Shown piece after piece: positions 54,159 through 62,964 of a DNA stretch of 64,000 bases. Positions within the stretch are counted from its first letter, which is position 1, and each line of letters opens with the position of its first letter. Below the pieces are notes generated by a model, which did no database searches, was not told where the DNA came from, and saw only the letters and a program-made list of their open reading frames with translations. Made by a program: the position numbers and the translations under genes. Origin of the DNA: Vibrio sp. VB16 (GTDB lineage Bacteria; Pseudomonadota; Gammaproteobacteria; Enterobacterales; Vibrionaceae); the NCBI RefSeq assembly GCF_015594925.2, contig NZ_CP087591.1, positions 124,001-188,000 of the forward strand. Reading direction: 5' to 3'.

Positions 54159-54722
54159 TTATTTAGCATTTTCTAGTGCAATGCAGTAGAAATTAAGCGG
54201 CCCTATCAGCATGTCGACATTCAAGTCGACCTTAGCGTTTTTGTTGTTTAACGCTAAGGCATACCCATGTAGGTAATCCACCAATAAATTTAGCGCGTTT
54301 GTTCTCTTATCCTCATCAAGGTTCAGTGGTTTAATCACGTCATTAAATCGGTCAATAAACACCTGCGCAGGGCCCGAAGCATCCATAGAAAGTAATGTTT
54401 CCAGTAATCCTGGATAATTATCAAGTAATGTCAGATAGCTCGTGGAAAGCTCGGTTAGCTCGTGCTTCCAATCGTCATTAACTTTTGGTTCATAGATATC
54501 TTCTATCAGAGAAACCGTAATGGCTTCTAGTAAAGTATTTTTATTGCTGAAATAGTAATAAATGGCCATTGCATCAACACTTAAACTTGATGCCAATTTA
54601 CGAATGCTCGGAATTTTCCCTTCGTTTTGCATCAAACTTTTCGCCATATCCAAAATAGATCGTGCACTCAATTTATTACTCTTACCTTTTGGGCGACCTC
54701 TTTTTTTATCCTTGACAATCAT
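54159..54722 (-). CDS. TetR/AcrR-family regulator of the DHFR-like gene
   Basis: A 187-aa TetR-type regulator with a basic N-terminus (KDKKRGRPKGKSNKLSARSI). The HTH reads IRKLASSLSVDAMAIYYYF, then SNKNTLLEAI. The GTG at 54731 opens the frame slightly earlier; I take the ATG 54722. It is divergent from the DHFR-like gene, and a palindrome sits in between. Ligand unknown. Confidence 0.87.
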   Translation of the reverse strand: MIVKDKKRGRPKGKSNKLSARSILDMAKSLMQNEGKIPSIRKLASSLSVDAMAIYYYFSNKNTLLEAITVSLIEDIYEPKVNDDWKHELTELSTSYLTLLDNYPGLLETLLSMDASGPAQVFIDRFNDVIKPLNLDEDKRTNALNLLVDYLHGYALALNNKNAKVDLNVDMLIGPLNFYCIALENAK

Positions 54723-54745
54723 TCTATTCACTCGCTAAAATAATG

Positions 54746-54769
54746 TTAATTCCTACATTGTAGAATTAA
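54746..54769. promoter_or_regulatory. Operator between tetR and the DHFR-like gene
   Basis: The core CTACATTGTAG is a perfect palindrome with central T, flanked by TTAATT(C) and AATTAA, giving a near-palindrome of 24 bases. It is positioned to control both divergent genes. Confidence 0.65.
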
Positions 54770-54842
54770 TTATAAATCATTCTGAGCTTAAAACCAATGT
54801 TTGGATAGTGTGTGCGAGATAAAACAAGAAAGAGGTGTTGAA

Positions 54843-55406
54843 ATGAAATGTTCCCTATATATCGCAACAAGTGTTGATGGCTTTATCGCCAAAAAAGATG
54901 GCAATGTAGATTGGTTACATACCGCTGGTAATCTTGACGCCGATTTGGGTGAACATGCGGACATGGGTCTGACTGAATATATGGCATCTATTGATTGCAT
55001 GATCATGGGTCGAAAATGCATGGAGGTGATTTCAAGCATGAATCTAACGCCAGAAGAATGGTTCTACGGCGATACACGTATTATTGTACTCAGTAATACG
55101 CTGAAAAACGCCCCGGATAATATGAAGGACAAAGTAGAGATGTATTCCGGTGATCTTAACGCCTTAGTATCGCGACTTGAAAAAGAAGGCCATCATCATG
55201 CTTACATTGATGGCGGTGCGACCATCCAAGCCTTCATTAATCTTCAATTAGTCAACGAAATGACTATTACCCGTATACCCGTGTTGTTAGGCGAAGGCAT
55301 TCCACTGTTTGGTAAAACATTTAAGGATATACAGTTAGAGCAAGCGCAAGCGATCACCTTTGCGAATGACTTTGTGCAAGAGAAGTATACGGTTAATTAC
55401 CAATAA
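54843..55406 (+). CDS. Dihydrofolate-reductase-like (RibD C-terminal) oxidoreductase
   Basis: A 187-aa reductase of the RibD-C/DHFR-fold family (YwjB/YyaP-like). It starts MKCSLYIATSVDGFIAKKDG and includes CMIMGRKCMEV and HAYIDGGATIQAF, the NADPH-fold glycine region. Function is unknown; such proteins use NADPH on small substrates. I chose ATG 54843 (GAGG, about nine bases upstream) over TTG 54801. It is divergent from a TetR gene with a palindrome between, its likely repressor. Confidence 0.87.
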   Translation: MKCSLYIATSVDGFIAKKDGNVDWLHTAGNLDADLGEHADMGLTEYMASIDCMIMGRKCMEVISSMNLTPEEWFYGDTRIIVLSNTLKNAPDNMKDKVEMYSGDLNALVSRLEKEGHHHAYIDGGATIQAFINLQLVNEMTITRIPVLLGEGIPLFGKTFKDIQLEQAQAITFANDFVQEKYTVNYQ

Positions 55407-55508
55407 CACTCTCCTGATAGATACATATACTTAAGCGATGAAAAAAGAGCTAGCACAAAGCTAACCCTATTATTTTTTATCGTTATCAGCGGCAACGAAG
55501 CGCTCGCA

Positions 55509-56561
55509 TCATATCAAGCTAGTCAGCATCTCATCTGAGTACTCAATGAGGTCTTTCCCAGTACGAACGCGCTCAACATAGTCCGGGTTAGCAATAAATG
55601 GTCGCCCAATCGCAAGCAGATCAAACCTGTCATTCGCGATAGCGTCACTGCCTGTTTCTGCTGTGAAACTGCCTACGCCCACTAACGTCTTGTTATAGAT
55701 ATTGCGAACATAACTTGAAGCGCGACCACCCAGATATTCAAACTCCATCGCATCATCAAAAACGCCAATATGTAGAAAAGCCAAATCACGTTTCTCCAGT
55801 TCAGGGACAAGATAGTCGAAGACATCACGATCACGACTGTCACCGGCCATATTGACATAGGCACCGGGAGATACTCGTAGTGCCGTTCTTTCATTGCCGA
55901 TACGAGCAACAATAGCGTCCACCACTTCAAGTGCGAAACGCGACATATTTTCAGGTGTCTGCCCATATTCATCAATACGGCGGTTACTGTCGTGATGTAA
56001 AAACTGGTCAATTAAGTAGCCATTAGCACCGTGAATTTCAACGCCATCAAAGCCGGCATCAATCGCGTTAGCTGCTGCTTGGGAATAGTCGCTTACTAAC
56101 TGAGCAATTTCCTCAGCCGATATAGCCTTAGGTATTTGATACGTTAATTCACGCATTCTAGGGACACTACCTTCAACCCCAACGGCTGAAGGTGCCATCA
56201 CATCTTGATTGCCTGTTGATTGATAAAAATGAGGGTGTGCCACGCGACCCGTGTGCCAAATTTGGGCAAAAATTTTGCCGCCATTTTGATGCACTGCATT
56301 TGTCACCGTTCTCCAACCGTCGATTTGAGCCGGAGTAAATAAACCGGGCGTATTCGGGTAACCTTGACCATCAGGTCGTATGATTACTGCCTCTGAAATG
56401 ATTAACCCCGCTTCGCCTCGACGACCATAATAATCGGCCATATCTTGAGTTGGTATTAGGTCATCATCCGCCATGCAACGCGTCAGTGGTGCCATAATGA
56501 TGCGATTTTTTAATGATAAAGTTTTATTGAGAGCATAAGTTTGAAATAAGTTATCAGTCAT
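55509..56561 (-). CDS. Old Yellow Enzyme-family alkene reductase
   Basis: A 350-aa flavoenzyme of the OYE family (N-ethylmaleimide reductase type). It has RIIMAPLTRCMAD, HGANGYLIDQFLHHDSNRR (the FMN and active-site His/Asn region), and LLAIGRPFIANPD near the end. It reduces activated alkenes, nitro compounds and maleimides with NADPH through FMN. ATG 56561 has CAGAGG seven bases upstream and is preferred over the frame's outer ATG. Three palindromes lie between it and the divergent tetR gene, so it should be strongly regulated. Confidence 0.93.
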   Translation of the reverse strand: MTDNLFQTYALNKTLSLKNRIIMAPLTRCMADDDLIPTQDMADYYGRRGEAGLIISEAVIIRPDGQGYPNTPGLFTPAQIDGWRTVTNAVHQNGGKIFAQIWHTGRVAHPHFYQSTGNQDVMAPSAVGVEGSVPRMRELTYQIPKAISAEEIAQLVSDYSQAAANAIDAGFDGVEIHGANGYLIDQFLHHDSNRRIDEYGQTPENMSRFALEVVDAIVARIGNERTALRVSPGAYVNMAGDSRDRDVFDYLVPELEKRDLAFLHIGVFDDAMEFEYLGGRASSYVRNIYNKTLVGVGSFTAETGSDAIANDRFDLLAIGRPFIANPDYVERVRTGKDLIEYSDEMLTSLI

Positions 56562-56575
56562 AGCGACCTCTGTAT

Positions 56576-56643
56576 CTTGAATGTGCATTCAAGATACTCT
56601 TTTGTGAATGAGCGTTCAAGATCTTTTTTGAATAAGCGTTCAA
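56576..56643. promoter_or_regulatory. Array of three TetR operators between the OYE gene and tetR
   Basis: Site 1 CTTGAATGTGCATTCAAG (56576-56593, perfect palindrome). Site 2 GTGAATGAGCGTTCAA (56604-56619). Site 3 TTGAATAAGCGTTCAA (56628-56643). They share TTGAATRWGCRTTCAA and are spaced 27 and 24 bases apart, just upstream of the OYE start codon. Confidence 0.85.
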
Positions 56644-56713
56644 TATTGGTTACAATAGTTTCACTAACACAAATTATTACGATAAGAGTCCTAACGAGAG
56701 TGACAAATTAATA

Positions 56714-57295
56714 ATGCGAATCGCAGAGTTTGATAGAGAGAAAGTACTACGATCTGCTATGACCTCCTTTATGGATAAAGGTTACAGCAAGACCAGTATG
56801 CAAGATTTAAAAGGCGCCACCGGTTTACACCCGGGCTCTATCTATTGTGCGTTCGAAAACAAACGCGGTCTCTTCTTAGCAGCAATAGACCAGTATCATC
56901 AGGATAGAATTACAGAGTTCACTGGATTTTTTTCAGGTCAACGTTCGGTGCTTGCTGAGCTTAAATCCTATCTAGATAATATCGTTGTAGAGTGCCAAAG
57001 CTGCGATGCCTCTCGGGCTTGTTTATTAACTAAAGCATTGAACGAAGTCACAGAGAACGACGATGAAGTACATGGCATTATCACTCTTCATCTGGCTAAC
57101 TGGCAGCAAGCAATTACTCAGGTTTTGCAAAGAGCAATTGATCTAAAAGAAATAAGCAGCGACCGCGAGGCCGATGCTCGCGCTCATTATCTGATGATGG
57201 GCATATATGGTTTAAGAACATTCGCTCATACTCATCCTCAAGGTGACACCATAACACAGCTCGCCGAACAGCTTTATCAGGACGTATGTCGATAG
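56714..57295 (+). CDS. TetR/AcrR-family regulator of the OYE gene
   Basis: A 193-aa repressor. The HTH is TSMQDLKGATGLHPGSIYCAF, with ENKRGLFLAAI following. The ligand domain carries Cys residues (VVECQSCDASRACLL) in the position where NemR-like sensors have a redox-active cysteine, so an electrophile or oxidant inducer is plausible. It is divergent from the OYE gene, with three palindromes between. Short upstream spacing gives a purine-rich site. Confidence 0.88.
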   Translation: MRIAEFDREKVLRSAMTSFMDKGYSKTSMQDLKGATGLHPGSIYCAFENKRGLFLAAIDQYHQDRITEFTGFFSGQRSVLAELKSYLDNIVVECQSCDASRACLLTKALNEVTENDDEVHGIITLHLANWQQAITQVLQRAIDLKEISSDREADARAHYLMMGIYGLRTFAHTHPQGDTITQLAEQLYQDVCR

Positions 57296-57366
57296 ATAAG
57301 CCATGAAGCTTAGTGATTACCCTAGCTTATCAGGTGACCCGCTATTAACGATAAACTAGGGGTCAA

Positions 57367-57735
57367 TTAGAGGTTTTGTGTAAACACCCGAATCCGATGC
57401 CCATCAGGATCAATGGCAACAAACGTCAGACCGAAAACCAACTTAGTCGGCATTTGGAGGAATTCGACCTCTTTGGTTTTCCATTGCTCGTAAAGCTCGT
57501 GCAGTGTTTTTGAATCTTCAACTACCAAGGATAACTCTGTTCCTCCACCCAGGATGTTAGCCGAAGGTAAAACCTGCGCGAGTTGCTTTAACTCAATAGT
57601 GACACCCTCGCCTAAGGAGAAAGAGACGAACGTTGGTGATAAAACCTGTCCCTCACACTCAAAGGTTTTCGTATAGAATTTCTTACTGGTTTCAATGTCT
57701 TTGACATAGAGAACAAACGAATCGATCTTAAACAT
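57367..57735 (-). CDS. VOC-family (glyoxalase-like) protein
   Basis: A 122-aa single vicinal-oxygen-chelate domain: FVLYVKDIETSKKFYTKTF at the start, FVSFSLGEG, and FVAIDPDGHRIRVF at the end. Such proteins are metal-dependent lyases or dioxygenases, or binding proteins for drugs like bleomycin; no substrate can be given. AGGAGA precedes the ATG. It lies 66 bases downstream of a WYL regulator on the same strand and may be its target. Confidence 0.85.
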   Translation of the reverse strand: MFKIDSFVLYVKDIETSKKFYTKTFECEGQVLSPTFVSFSLGEGVTIELKQLAQVLPSANILGGGTELSLVVEDSKTLHELYEQWKTKEVEFLQMPTKLVFGLTFVAIDPDGHRIRVFTQNL

Positions 57736-57801
57736 ATTATCTCCTAAAGCGATACAGCGTGATTTGATGAGTAATATAACGAACGCGAATGACAGTTCTT
57801 G

Positions 57802-58503
57802 TCAGTAGCGTACGTTTTTCTCACCAATGCCTTCCTTTTGCTGCCACTCTTTCAATAAATCACGACGAGCACGTCGGTACTTTTGTTCAAGTGTCTGCCA
57901 CTCTTCTATCCTATCAAGCCTAAAATTACGAAATGCCTCTTTTGTTTCACACCAAGCCACCAAAACATAATGCTGCTGAAACAAACCGATAAGAATAGGC
58001 CAGATTGTCCGCGCGCTAGGGACTCCTTGCGCATCTACATAGATAATTTTGGTCTTAAATTGTTGCTGGATAGCATGCTTAATGTCAGACAATTCTCTCG
58101 TTAGATGTGGTACTTCAATAACAGAAGCCACACGTATGACATCTTCGTTGCGCTTCGCGCTATGATCAACAGGCAATACCGCCGATATCTTTGCGATAGC
58201 ATTTTTTACTGCCCCACTAAACTCACCATTTGCTTGTTTGGCAACCCAATCGGCGCCTAGCAGGAGCGCTTCTAACTCTTCCAATGAAAACATCAGCGGC
58301 GGTAGCATAAACGTCGGCTTTAATACGTAACCAAGCCCCGCTTCGCCTTCAATCTCCGCGCCCTGCGTTTGTAGTGTGGCGATATCTCGGTAGATAGTAC
58401 GCACACTCACATTTAGCTCATGAGCTAAATGTTCAGCCGAGACAGGGTATTTGTGACAGCGCAGCAATTGGAGTAAGTCAAAGAGTCGTTGGCTTCTAGA
58501 CAT
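57802..58503 (-). CDS. HTH/WYL-domain transcriptional regulator (YafY type)
   Basis: A 233-aa regulator. The N-terminal HTH is RSQRLFDLLQLLRCHKYPVS, then LNVSVRTIYRDIATL. A WYL domain follows (about 140-215; QQHYVLVAWCETKEAFRNFRLDRI). WYL regulators often sense nucleic acid or ligands in stress responses. It precedes the VOC gene on the same strand; 66 bases apart, cotranscription is possible. No clear operator was found. Confidence 0.85.
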   Translation of the reverse strand: MSRSQRLFDLLQLLRCHKYPVSAEHLAHELNVSVRTIYRDIATLQTQGAEIEGEAGLGYVLKPTFMLPPLMFSLEELEALLLGADWVAKQANGEFSGAVKNAIAKISAVLPVDHSAKRNEDVIRVASVIEVPHLTRELSDIKHAIQQQFKTKIIYVDAQGVPSARTIWPILIGLFQQHYVLVAWCETKEAFRNFRLDRIEEWQTLEQKYRRARRDLLKEWQQKEGIGEKNVRY

Positions 58504-58599
58504 GAAGGCACTTTATCTGTGTAAACGGAAAGGTTACTACATCGATATATCCAACGCTATTCTTAAGTAAGGCAAGATGAAGTTTCACACCGATTAAAA

Positions 58600-59055
58600 T
58601 TAGTCTTCAAAATAACGTGCCATTTTTTGAAGTGCCGATAATGTTTGCTTCAATTCATCTTCCGTAAGTATATTTTCCGCTTTCATTGCCCACAATCTTT
58701 GCTTTGTATCTAACAGGCGATATATACGCATTCCTTCTTCTGTTAGATCTACATATTTTGCCCTTTTGTGGCTAGGGTTAACGACCCATTCTAATAATCC
58801 ATCGTTTGCCATTATATCAACGACACGTTGTGTCGCCTGTCGACTCTGTCCCATAGAACGTCCGATTTGAGGGACAGTCAGTAAGCCCTCAGAGGTAACG
58901 ATAGCGCCCATAACTTTCCATCGTGCACTGCTCAGTCCATATTCCTCTGAAATTTCATCACCCTCGGCGTTCAGCATTCCACTTACCCTAAAAATTTCCA
59001 AAACAATTTGGGTAAAGGTTTCCCCTTCTTTTTTTGTAGTCATGTTTTTTTCCAT
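58600..59055 (-). CDS. MarR-family transcriptional regulator
   Basis: A 151-aa winged-helix regulator. The DNA-binding part runs through LTVPQIGRSMGQSRQATQRVV, then the wing LEWVVNPSHKRAKYVDLTEEG. MarR proteins repress adjacent genes and are relieved by phenolics or oxidants. A second ATG at 59043 (147 aa) has a similar context. Two palindromes lie in the 75-base spacer to the divergent membrane-protein gene, so that gene is the clear target. Confidence 0.87.
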   Translation of the reverse strand: MEKNMTTKKEGETFTQIVLEIFRVSGMLNAEGDEISEEYGLSSARWKVMGAIVTSEGLLTVPQIGRSMGQSRQATQRVVDIMANDGLLEWVVNPSHKRAKYVDLTEEGMRIYRLLDTKQRLWAMKAENILTEDELKQTLSALQKMARYFED

Positions 59056-59063
59056 CGCTTATT

Positions 59064-59107
59064 TGACAACATGTTGTCATATCATTACAATTGACAACAT
59101 GTTGCTA
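59064..59107. promoter_or_regulatory. Two MarR operators
   Basis: TGACAACATGTTGTCA (59064-59079) is a perfect 16-base palindrome. A second copy, TGACAACATGTTGCTA (59092-59107), shares 14 of 16 positions. They fill the spacer between marR and the divergent membrane protein. Confidence 0.8.
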
Positions 59108-59130
59108 AACATACTATCATGGAGACATTA

Positions 59131-59565
59131 ATGAAACTCTTAATTCATAGAATATCTGCCATCATTGCGACGCTTTGCGTCGTTACTTTCTTTACATCAA
59201 CCATAATCGTTGAGTTATTCGGCTCTTTAGAATCGGTAGCACAAGTAAAATCCTTTATCGTATCACCGGGTCTTTTTATTCTTATTCCTGCTATTGCACT
59301 AACAGGCGCAACAGGTTTTCTAATCTCTAAGGGACGAAAAGGACGCCTCATTGAAAGCAAGAAAAAGCGCATGCCTTTTATTGCCATGAATGGGCTTTTA
59401 ATCCTTTTACCTTCAGCGATTATGCTCAACCAGTGGGCAATGGAAGGTAGTTTCGATACTGCATTTTACATTGTCCAAGCCCTTGAACTCATTGCTGGAT
59501 TTATTAACGCTAGTCTAATGATTCTTAACATTCGAGACGGACGAAAGTTCACACACAAAAGGTAA
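59131..59565 (+). CDS. Small integral membrane protein, probable MarR target
   Basis: A 144-aa protein with four hydrophobic segments (about 8-28, 44-66, 82-102 and 115-135). ATG 59131 has GGAG eight bases upstream and is preferred to 59119. Not recognised beyond a small membrane protein of unknown role. Its position across two palindromes from marR makes induction by a MarR ligand likely; a role in efflux or membrane stress is inference only. Confidence 0.75.
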   Translation: MKLLIHRISAIIATLCVVTFFTSTIIVELFGSLESVAQVKSFIVSPGLFILIPAIALTGATGFLISKGRKGRLIESKKKRMPFIAMNGLLILLPSAIMLNQWAMEGSFDTAFYIVQALELIAGFINASLMILNIRDGRKFTHKR

Positions 59566-59723
59566 TGATATGAACATAAACACAAAGCCTGCCATTAGAA
59601 ACAGACATCTTCTTATCAAATGAGATTATTTTACTTGTCCGTTGGTGAATGGAGGGGCTAAGTGATCCAACGTAAAGAAAGGATCGTATCAACATAACTG
59701 CAATAAACAATAACGAGACAGCC

Positions 59724-60110
59724 ATGACGCAATTGACCCTATTCTATGACGGAACCTGCCCACTCTGCGCAAAAGAAATGAAGGCGCTTACAAAACAAGA
59801 TCCTACAAAGCTTATCCAGACAGTCGATATTTACGGTGATACTTTTTTCAATTATCCGCAAATTGATGCCCAAAAAGCGAATACTATCTTGCACGCTCTA
59901 GACGATAAAGGACAATTATTACTCGGTTTGGATGCCACGTATCGCGCGTGGCAGTTGGTAGGGAGAGGTTGGCTCTATGCTCCACTTCGCTGGCGTATAA
60001 TCAAGCCAATGGCCGATTGGTGTTACCTTTATTTTGCCAAAAACAGATATCGCATATCGTTTTGGTTAACGGGTACATCTCGATGTAATAAGGACAGTTG
60101 TTCACGCTAG
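59724..60110 (+). CDS. DCC-family thiol-disulfide oxidoreductase-like protein (DUF393)
   Basis: A 128-aa protein of the DCC/DUF393 family, with the defining LFYDGTCPLCAKEM (Cys pair in CPLC) near the start and GRGWLYAPLRWR later. These small proteins are thought to be thiol-disulfide oxidoreductase relatives of unknown target. GAGA precedes the ATG. It stands alone, convergent with the Trp-rich protein gene. Confidence 0.87.
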   Translation: MTQLTLFYDGTCPLCAKEMKALTKQDPTKLIQTVDIYGDTFFNYPQIDAQKANTILHALDDKGQLLLGLDATYRAWQLVGRGWLYAPLRWRIIKPMADWCYLYFAKNRYRISFWLTGTSRCNKDSCSR

Positions 60111-60120
60111 GTGTCTTTAC

Positions 60121-60333
60121 TTATTTCCAGCCAAGAAGCCAATTATCCGTATTTTTCAAGTCGTTCCAGTTTATCGCTTGTGTACGTTTAGAGATAATGG
60201 CTTCTATTAAACAATGCATCACTTCATTGCCTTCTATCTCTACCTCTGTGACTAAAAAGTGCTTTTCCTTTTTGATAGGATTAACGGCTGTCCATTTACT
60301 ATTAAGTAATTTCTTTGGGTTAATTTTGTTCAC
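60121..60333 (-). CDS. TIGR02450-family Trp-rich protein
   Basis: A 70-aa protein of the TIGR02450 family: NKINPKKLLNSKWTAVNP, then KEKHFLVTEVEI and LKNTDNWLLGWK. No function is established; it is found in Vibrio and related marine bacteria. The start is GTG 60333, supported by GGGAGGG upstream. It is convergent with the DCC gene, with the two ends only ten bases apart. Confidence 0.9.
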   Translation of the reverse strand: MNKINPKKLLNSKWTAVNPIKKEKHFLVTEVEIEGNEVMHCLIEAIISKRTQAINWNDLKNTDNWLLGWK

Positions 60334-60424
60334 CAGTACCCTCCCGCTGTTTCATCACTTATCTACGGAAAATTCCGTTAATCTTGTTATGAATAATTAA
60401 TGAGACCTATTCGCGAATCCCCCT

Positions 60425-60982
60425 TTAATCAAACAACTCGATCACTAGCTTGTTATTCTTAATGACTAAATTAGGTTTCGCCGATTTAAGCAGTGCTTGC
60501 TGAACTTGGTCCCCATCCAGCTTGTAGACCGGGAGTTGAGACAGCGCATGACCAATCATAGAAACCGCCGGTTTTAGAAGCTTCGTTATTTCAGGAGTGA
60601 GCTGCTGACTATGGTCATCAAGCTGCTCTAAACGAAGTGATTTTAAAAATATCTCTCCGCTTTCCTGATCATATTCAGGAATCGCACTAAACTCGATATC
60701 AAGATCCAGTTCAGTATTCTGCATACTGAACATCTGCACTTGTGCACGAGTATTTGCAAAAACGGAGACGCGCTCTGCATCTGAACGACCAATTTTCACT
60801 TTAAGATCGTCAACCGCAACTTGTGCATACATGACATTCTCGATGCCAACTGATTGCTCAAGAACGACACTATCTTGCAGATATTCAGTCATATCTTGCT
60901 CTGAGATGCTGTAGCTAGCACAACCACCAATAAATAAGGCTGCGAGTGTTAATGTCACTATTTTTGCTGTTTTTATTATCAT
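60425..60982 (-). CDS. YceB-like (DUF1439) lipoprotein
   Basis: A 185-aa lipoprotein (lipobox FIGGCAS, Cys about 21) of the DUF1439/YceB family. The mature domain runs through YSISEQDMTEYLQDS, VKIGRSDAERV and LDIEFSAIPEYD, a lipid-binding-type beta fold. It is likely in the outer membrane's inner leaflet; role unknown. I chose ATG 60982 over TTG 60991. GAG lies nine bases upstream. Confidence 0.85.
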   Translation of the reverse strand: MIIKTAKIVTLTLAALFIGGCASYSISEQDMTEYLQDSVVLEQSVGIENVMYAQVAVDDLKVKIGRSDAERVSVFANTRAQVQMFSMQNTELDLDIEFSAIPEYDQESGEIFLKSLRLEQLDDHSQQLTPEITKLLKPAVSMIGHALSQLPVYKLDGDQVQQALLKSAKPNLVIKNNKLVIELFD

Positions 60983-61197
60983 CAATATCAACTCTTATTC
61001 GTCCGTTAGAAGCACGGCTTTTTATTATTCACAAGATAAACTGTAGCACTAAAAAGTATGGTCCTGACTTCTTTTGTCATTCTTATTGTTTACTACTACC
61101 TTCATTAGAAGCAAAGTCTCTAGTGGAGCAGGTGTCAAGTCTGACTTAATTTCCTATGAATATAACGATAGGAAAAACGAGCGAACTTAGTCAGATC

Positions 61198-61225
61198 AAA
61201 AAAGAGCCCTACTGGGCTCTTTTTT
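61198..61225 (-). terminator. Terminator of ybiT
   Basis: AAAAAAGAGCCC and GGGCTCTTTTTT form a 12-bp stem with a four-base loop, just after the ybiT stop on the minus strand. Confidence 0.9.
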
Positions 61226-61247
61226 ACTTGCTTCATTTGGTTTGTGG

Positions 61248-62843
61248 CTAGCCTTTGACGCCAAGTTTACTTAGGTACTCTTCGTAGCTACCGTGGAAAT
61301 CACTCACACCATCTTTCGTAATCTCGATAATGCGTGTTGCGATTGACGATACAAACTGACGGTCGTGGGAAACGAAGAACAATGTGCCCTTATAGTTCTC
61401 TAACGCAAGGTTAAGTGCTTCGATAGATTCCATATCCATATGGTTCGTTGGTTCATCCATCAGCAATATATTGGCTTTCTGCATGATTAACTTACCAAAC
61501 AACATACGGCCTTGCTCACCACCGGAGATAACTTTAACTGATTTTTTAATATCGTTTTGTGAAAACAACATACGACCTAAAATACCACGAACAACTTGCT
61601 CGTCATCGCCTTCATTCTTCCACTGTCCCATCCAATCAAGCAGATTGAGGTCCTCAGCAAAGTCATGAGCGTGGTCCTGAGCATAATAACCAATGTTGTT
61701 ATTTTCAGACCATTTAATCATACCTGCCATTGGTTCCATGGATCTAGCAAGGGTATTTAGTAGCGTTGATTTACCGATACCATTTTCACCGATAATCGCA
61801 ATTCGCTCACCCACTTCAACCATCAAGTCGACACCGTTAAACAAGATATTTTCACCATAACCCTGTTTTAAGCCTTCAACTTCTAACGCATTACGGAACA
61901 ACTCTTTCTCTTGTTCAAAACGGATAAACGGCGATTGGCGGCTTGATGGTTTAACAGCATCAAGCTGAATTTTGTCTAATTGCTTTTGGCGAGAGGTGGC
62001 TTGCTTCGCTTTAGAAGCATTCGCAGAGAAACGGCTAACAAACGTTTGTAGTTCAGCAATTTGCGCCTTTTTCTTCGCGTTGTCTGCATGCAAACGATCA
62101 CGCGCTTGTTCTGCTGCAAACATATATTCATCGTAGTTACCGTGGAACATACGTAGCTCGCCGTAATCAAGATCAGCCATGTGGGTACATACAGAGTTTA
62201 AGAAGTGACGGTCATGGGAAATAATAATCATGGTGCAGTTACGAGCCAACAGGATATCTTCTAGCCAAGCAATCGTATGCATGTCCAAGTTGTTGGTTGG
62301 TTCGTCAAGAAGCATGATTTCAGGTTCAGCGAACAGCACCTGCGCCAAAAGTACACGAACTTTAAGACCAGGAGCAACCTCACTCATCAAGCCGTAATGT
62401 TGCGCTTCTGGAATACCTAACCCGAGCAGCAATTCTCCTGCTCTTGCATCCGAAGAATAACCGTCCATCTCGGCAAACTCAGTTTCAAGATCCCCTACAC
62501 GCATGCCATCTTCGTCCGTCATTTCAGGTAACGAATAGATGCGATCACGCTCTTCTTTAATTTTCCAAAGTTCTTTGTGTCCCATTATCACTGTATCAAT
62601 AACAGTGTAATCTTCATAAGCAAACTGATCCTGGCCTAATTTCGCCATGCGTTCATTAGGATCACAAGAAACGGTGCCACCTGATTGCTCTAGTTCACCA
62701 CTTAGGATCTTCATGAATGTCGATTTACCACTACCATTGGCACCGATTAAACCATAGCGATTACCGTTACCGAATTTAACGGAGATATTTTCAAATAGTG
62801 GCTTATCGCCAAATTGCATGGTGATGTTTGCAGTTGTAAGCAC
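61248..62843 (-). CDS. ybiT: ABC-F family ATPase YbiT
   Basis: A 531-aa ABC-F protein matching YbiT in length and features: Walker A GANGSGKST (about 34-42), the atypical signature APGLKVRVLLAQ, Walker B MLLDEPTNNLD, then the second domain GENGIGKST, SGGEQGRMLFG and LLMDEPTNHMD. Linker about 240-320 is basic. YbiT acts on the ribosome in translation quality control. The start is GTG 62843 with AGGTG upstream. It differs from the ABC-F gene at 4.4 kb, so the genome has at least two ABC-F paralogues. Confidence 0.94.
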   Translation of the reverse strand: MLTTANITMQFGDKPLFENISVKFGNGNRYGLIGANGSGKSTFMKILSGELEQSGGTVSCDPNERMAKLGQDQFAYEDYTVIDTVIMGHKELWKIKEERDRIYSLPEMTDEDGMRVGDLETEFAEMDGYSSDARAGELLLGLGIPEAQHYGLMSEVAPGLKVRVLLAQVLFAEPEIMLLDEPTNNLDMHTIAWLEDILLARNCTMIIISHDRHFLNSVCTHMADLDYGELRMFHGNYDEYMFAAEQARDRLHADNAKKKAQIAELQTFVSRFSANASKAKQATSRQKQLDKIQLDAVKPSSRQSPFIRFEQEKELFRNALEVEGLKQGYGENILFNGVDLMVEVGERIAIIGENGIGKSTLLNTLARSMEPMAGMIKWSENNNIGYYAQDHAHDFAEDLNLLDWMGQWKNEGDDEQVVRGILGRMLFSQNDIKKSVKVISGGEQGRMLFGKLIMQKANILLMDEPTNHMDMESIEALNLALENYKGTLFFVSHDRQFVSSIATRIIEITKDGVSDFHGSYEEYLSKLGVKG

Positions 62844-62872
62844 GGGACACCTAATAGTTTTCTTAATTACAC

Positions 62873-62897
62873 AAAAAAGCTGGTCGATACCAGCTTT
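62873..62897 (-). terminator. Terminator of the DEAD-box helicase gene
   Basis: AAAGCTGGT and ACCAGCTTT form a stem around a short loop. On the minus strand it is followed by a T-run, 68 bases past the helicase stop. Confidence 0.85.
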
Positions 62898-62964
62898 CCA
62901 AATTTGGGGCGATTCTAACAGCTTTTGTGAAGCACATCACTATCAATTATAGAAGAGTGGCGAT

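Noticed and set aside
59571..59621. A 16-codon peptide frame after the membrane-protein gene
   Set aside because: It has a possible ribosome binding site but is too short and without context; it may be a gene remnant but cannot be supported.
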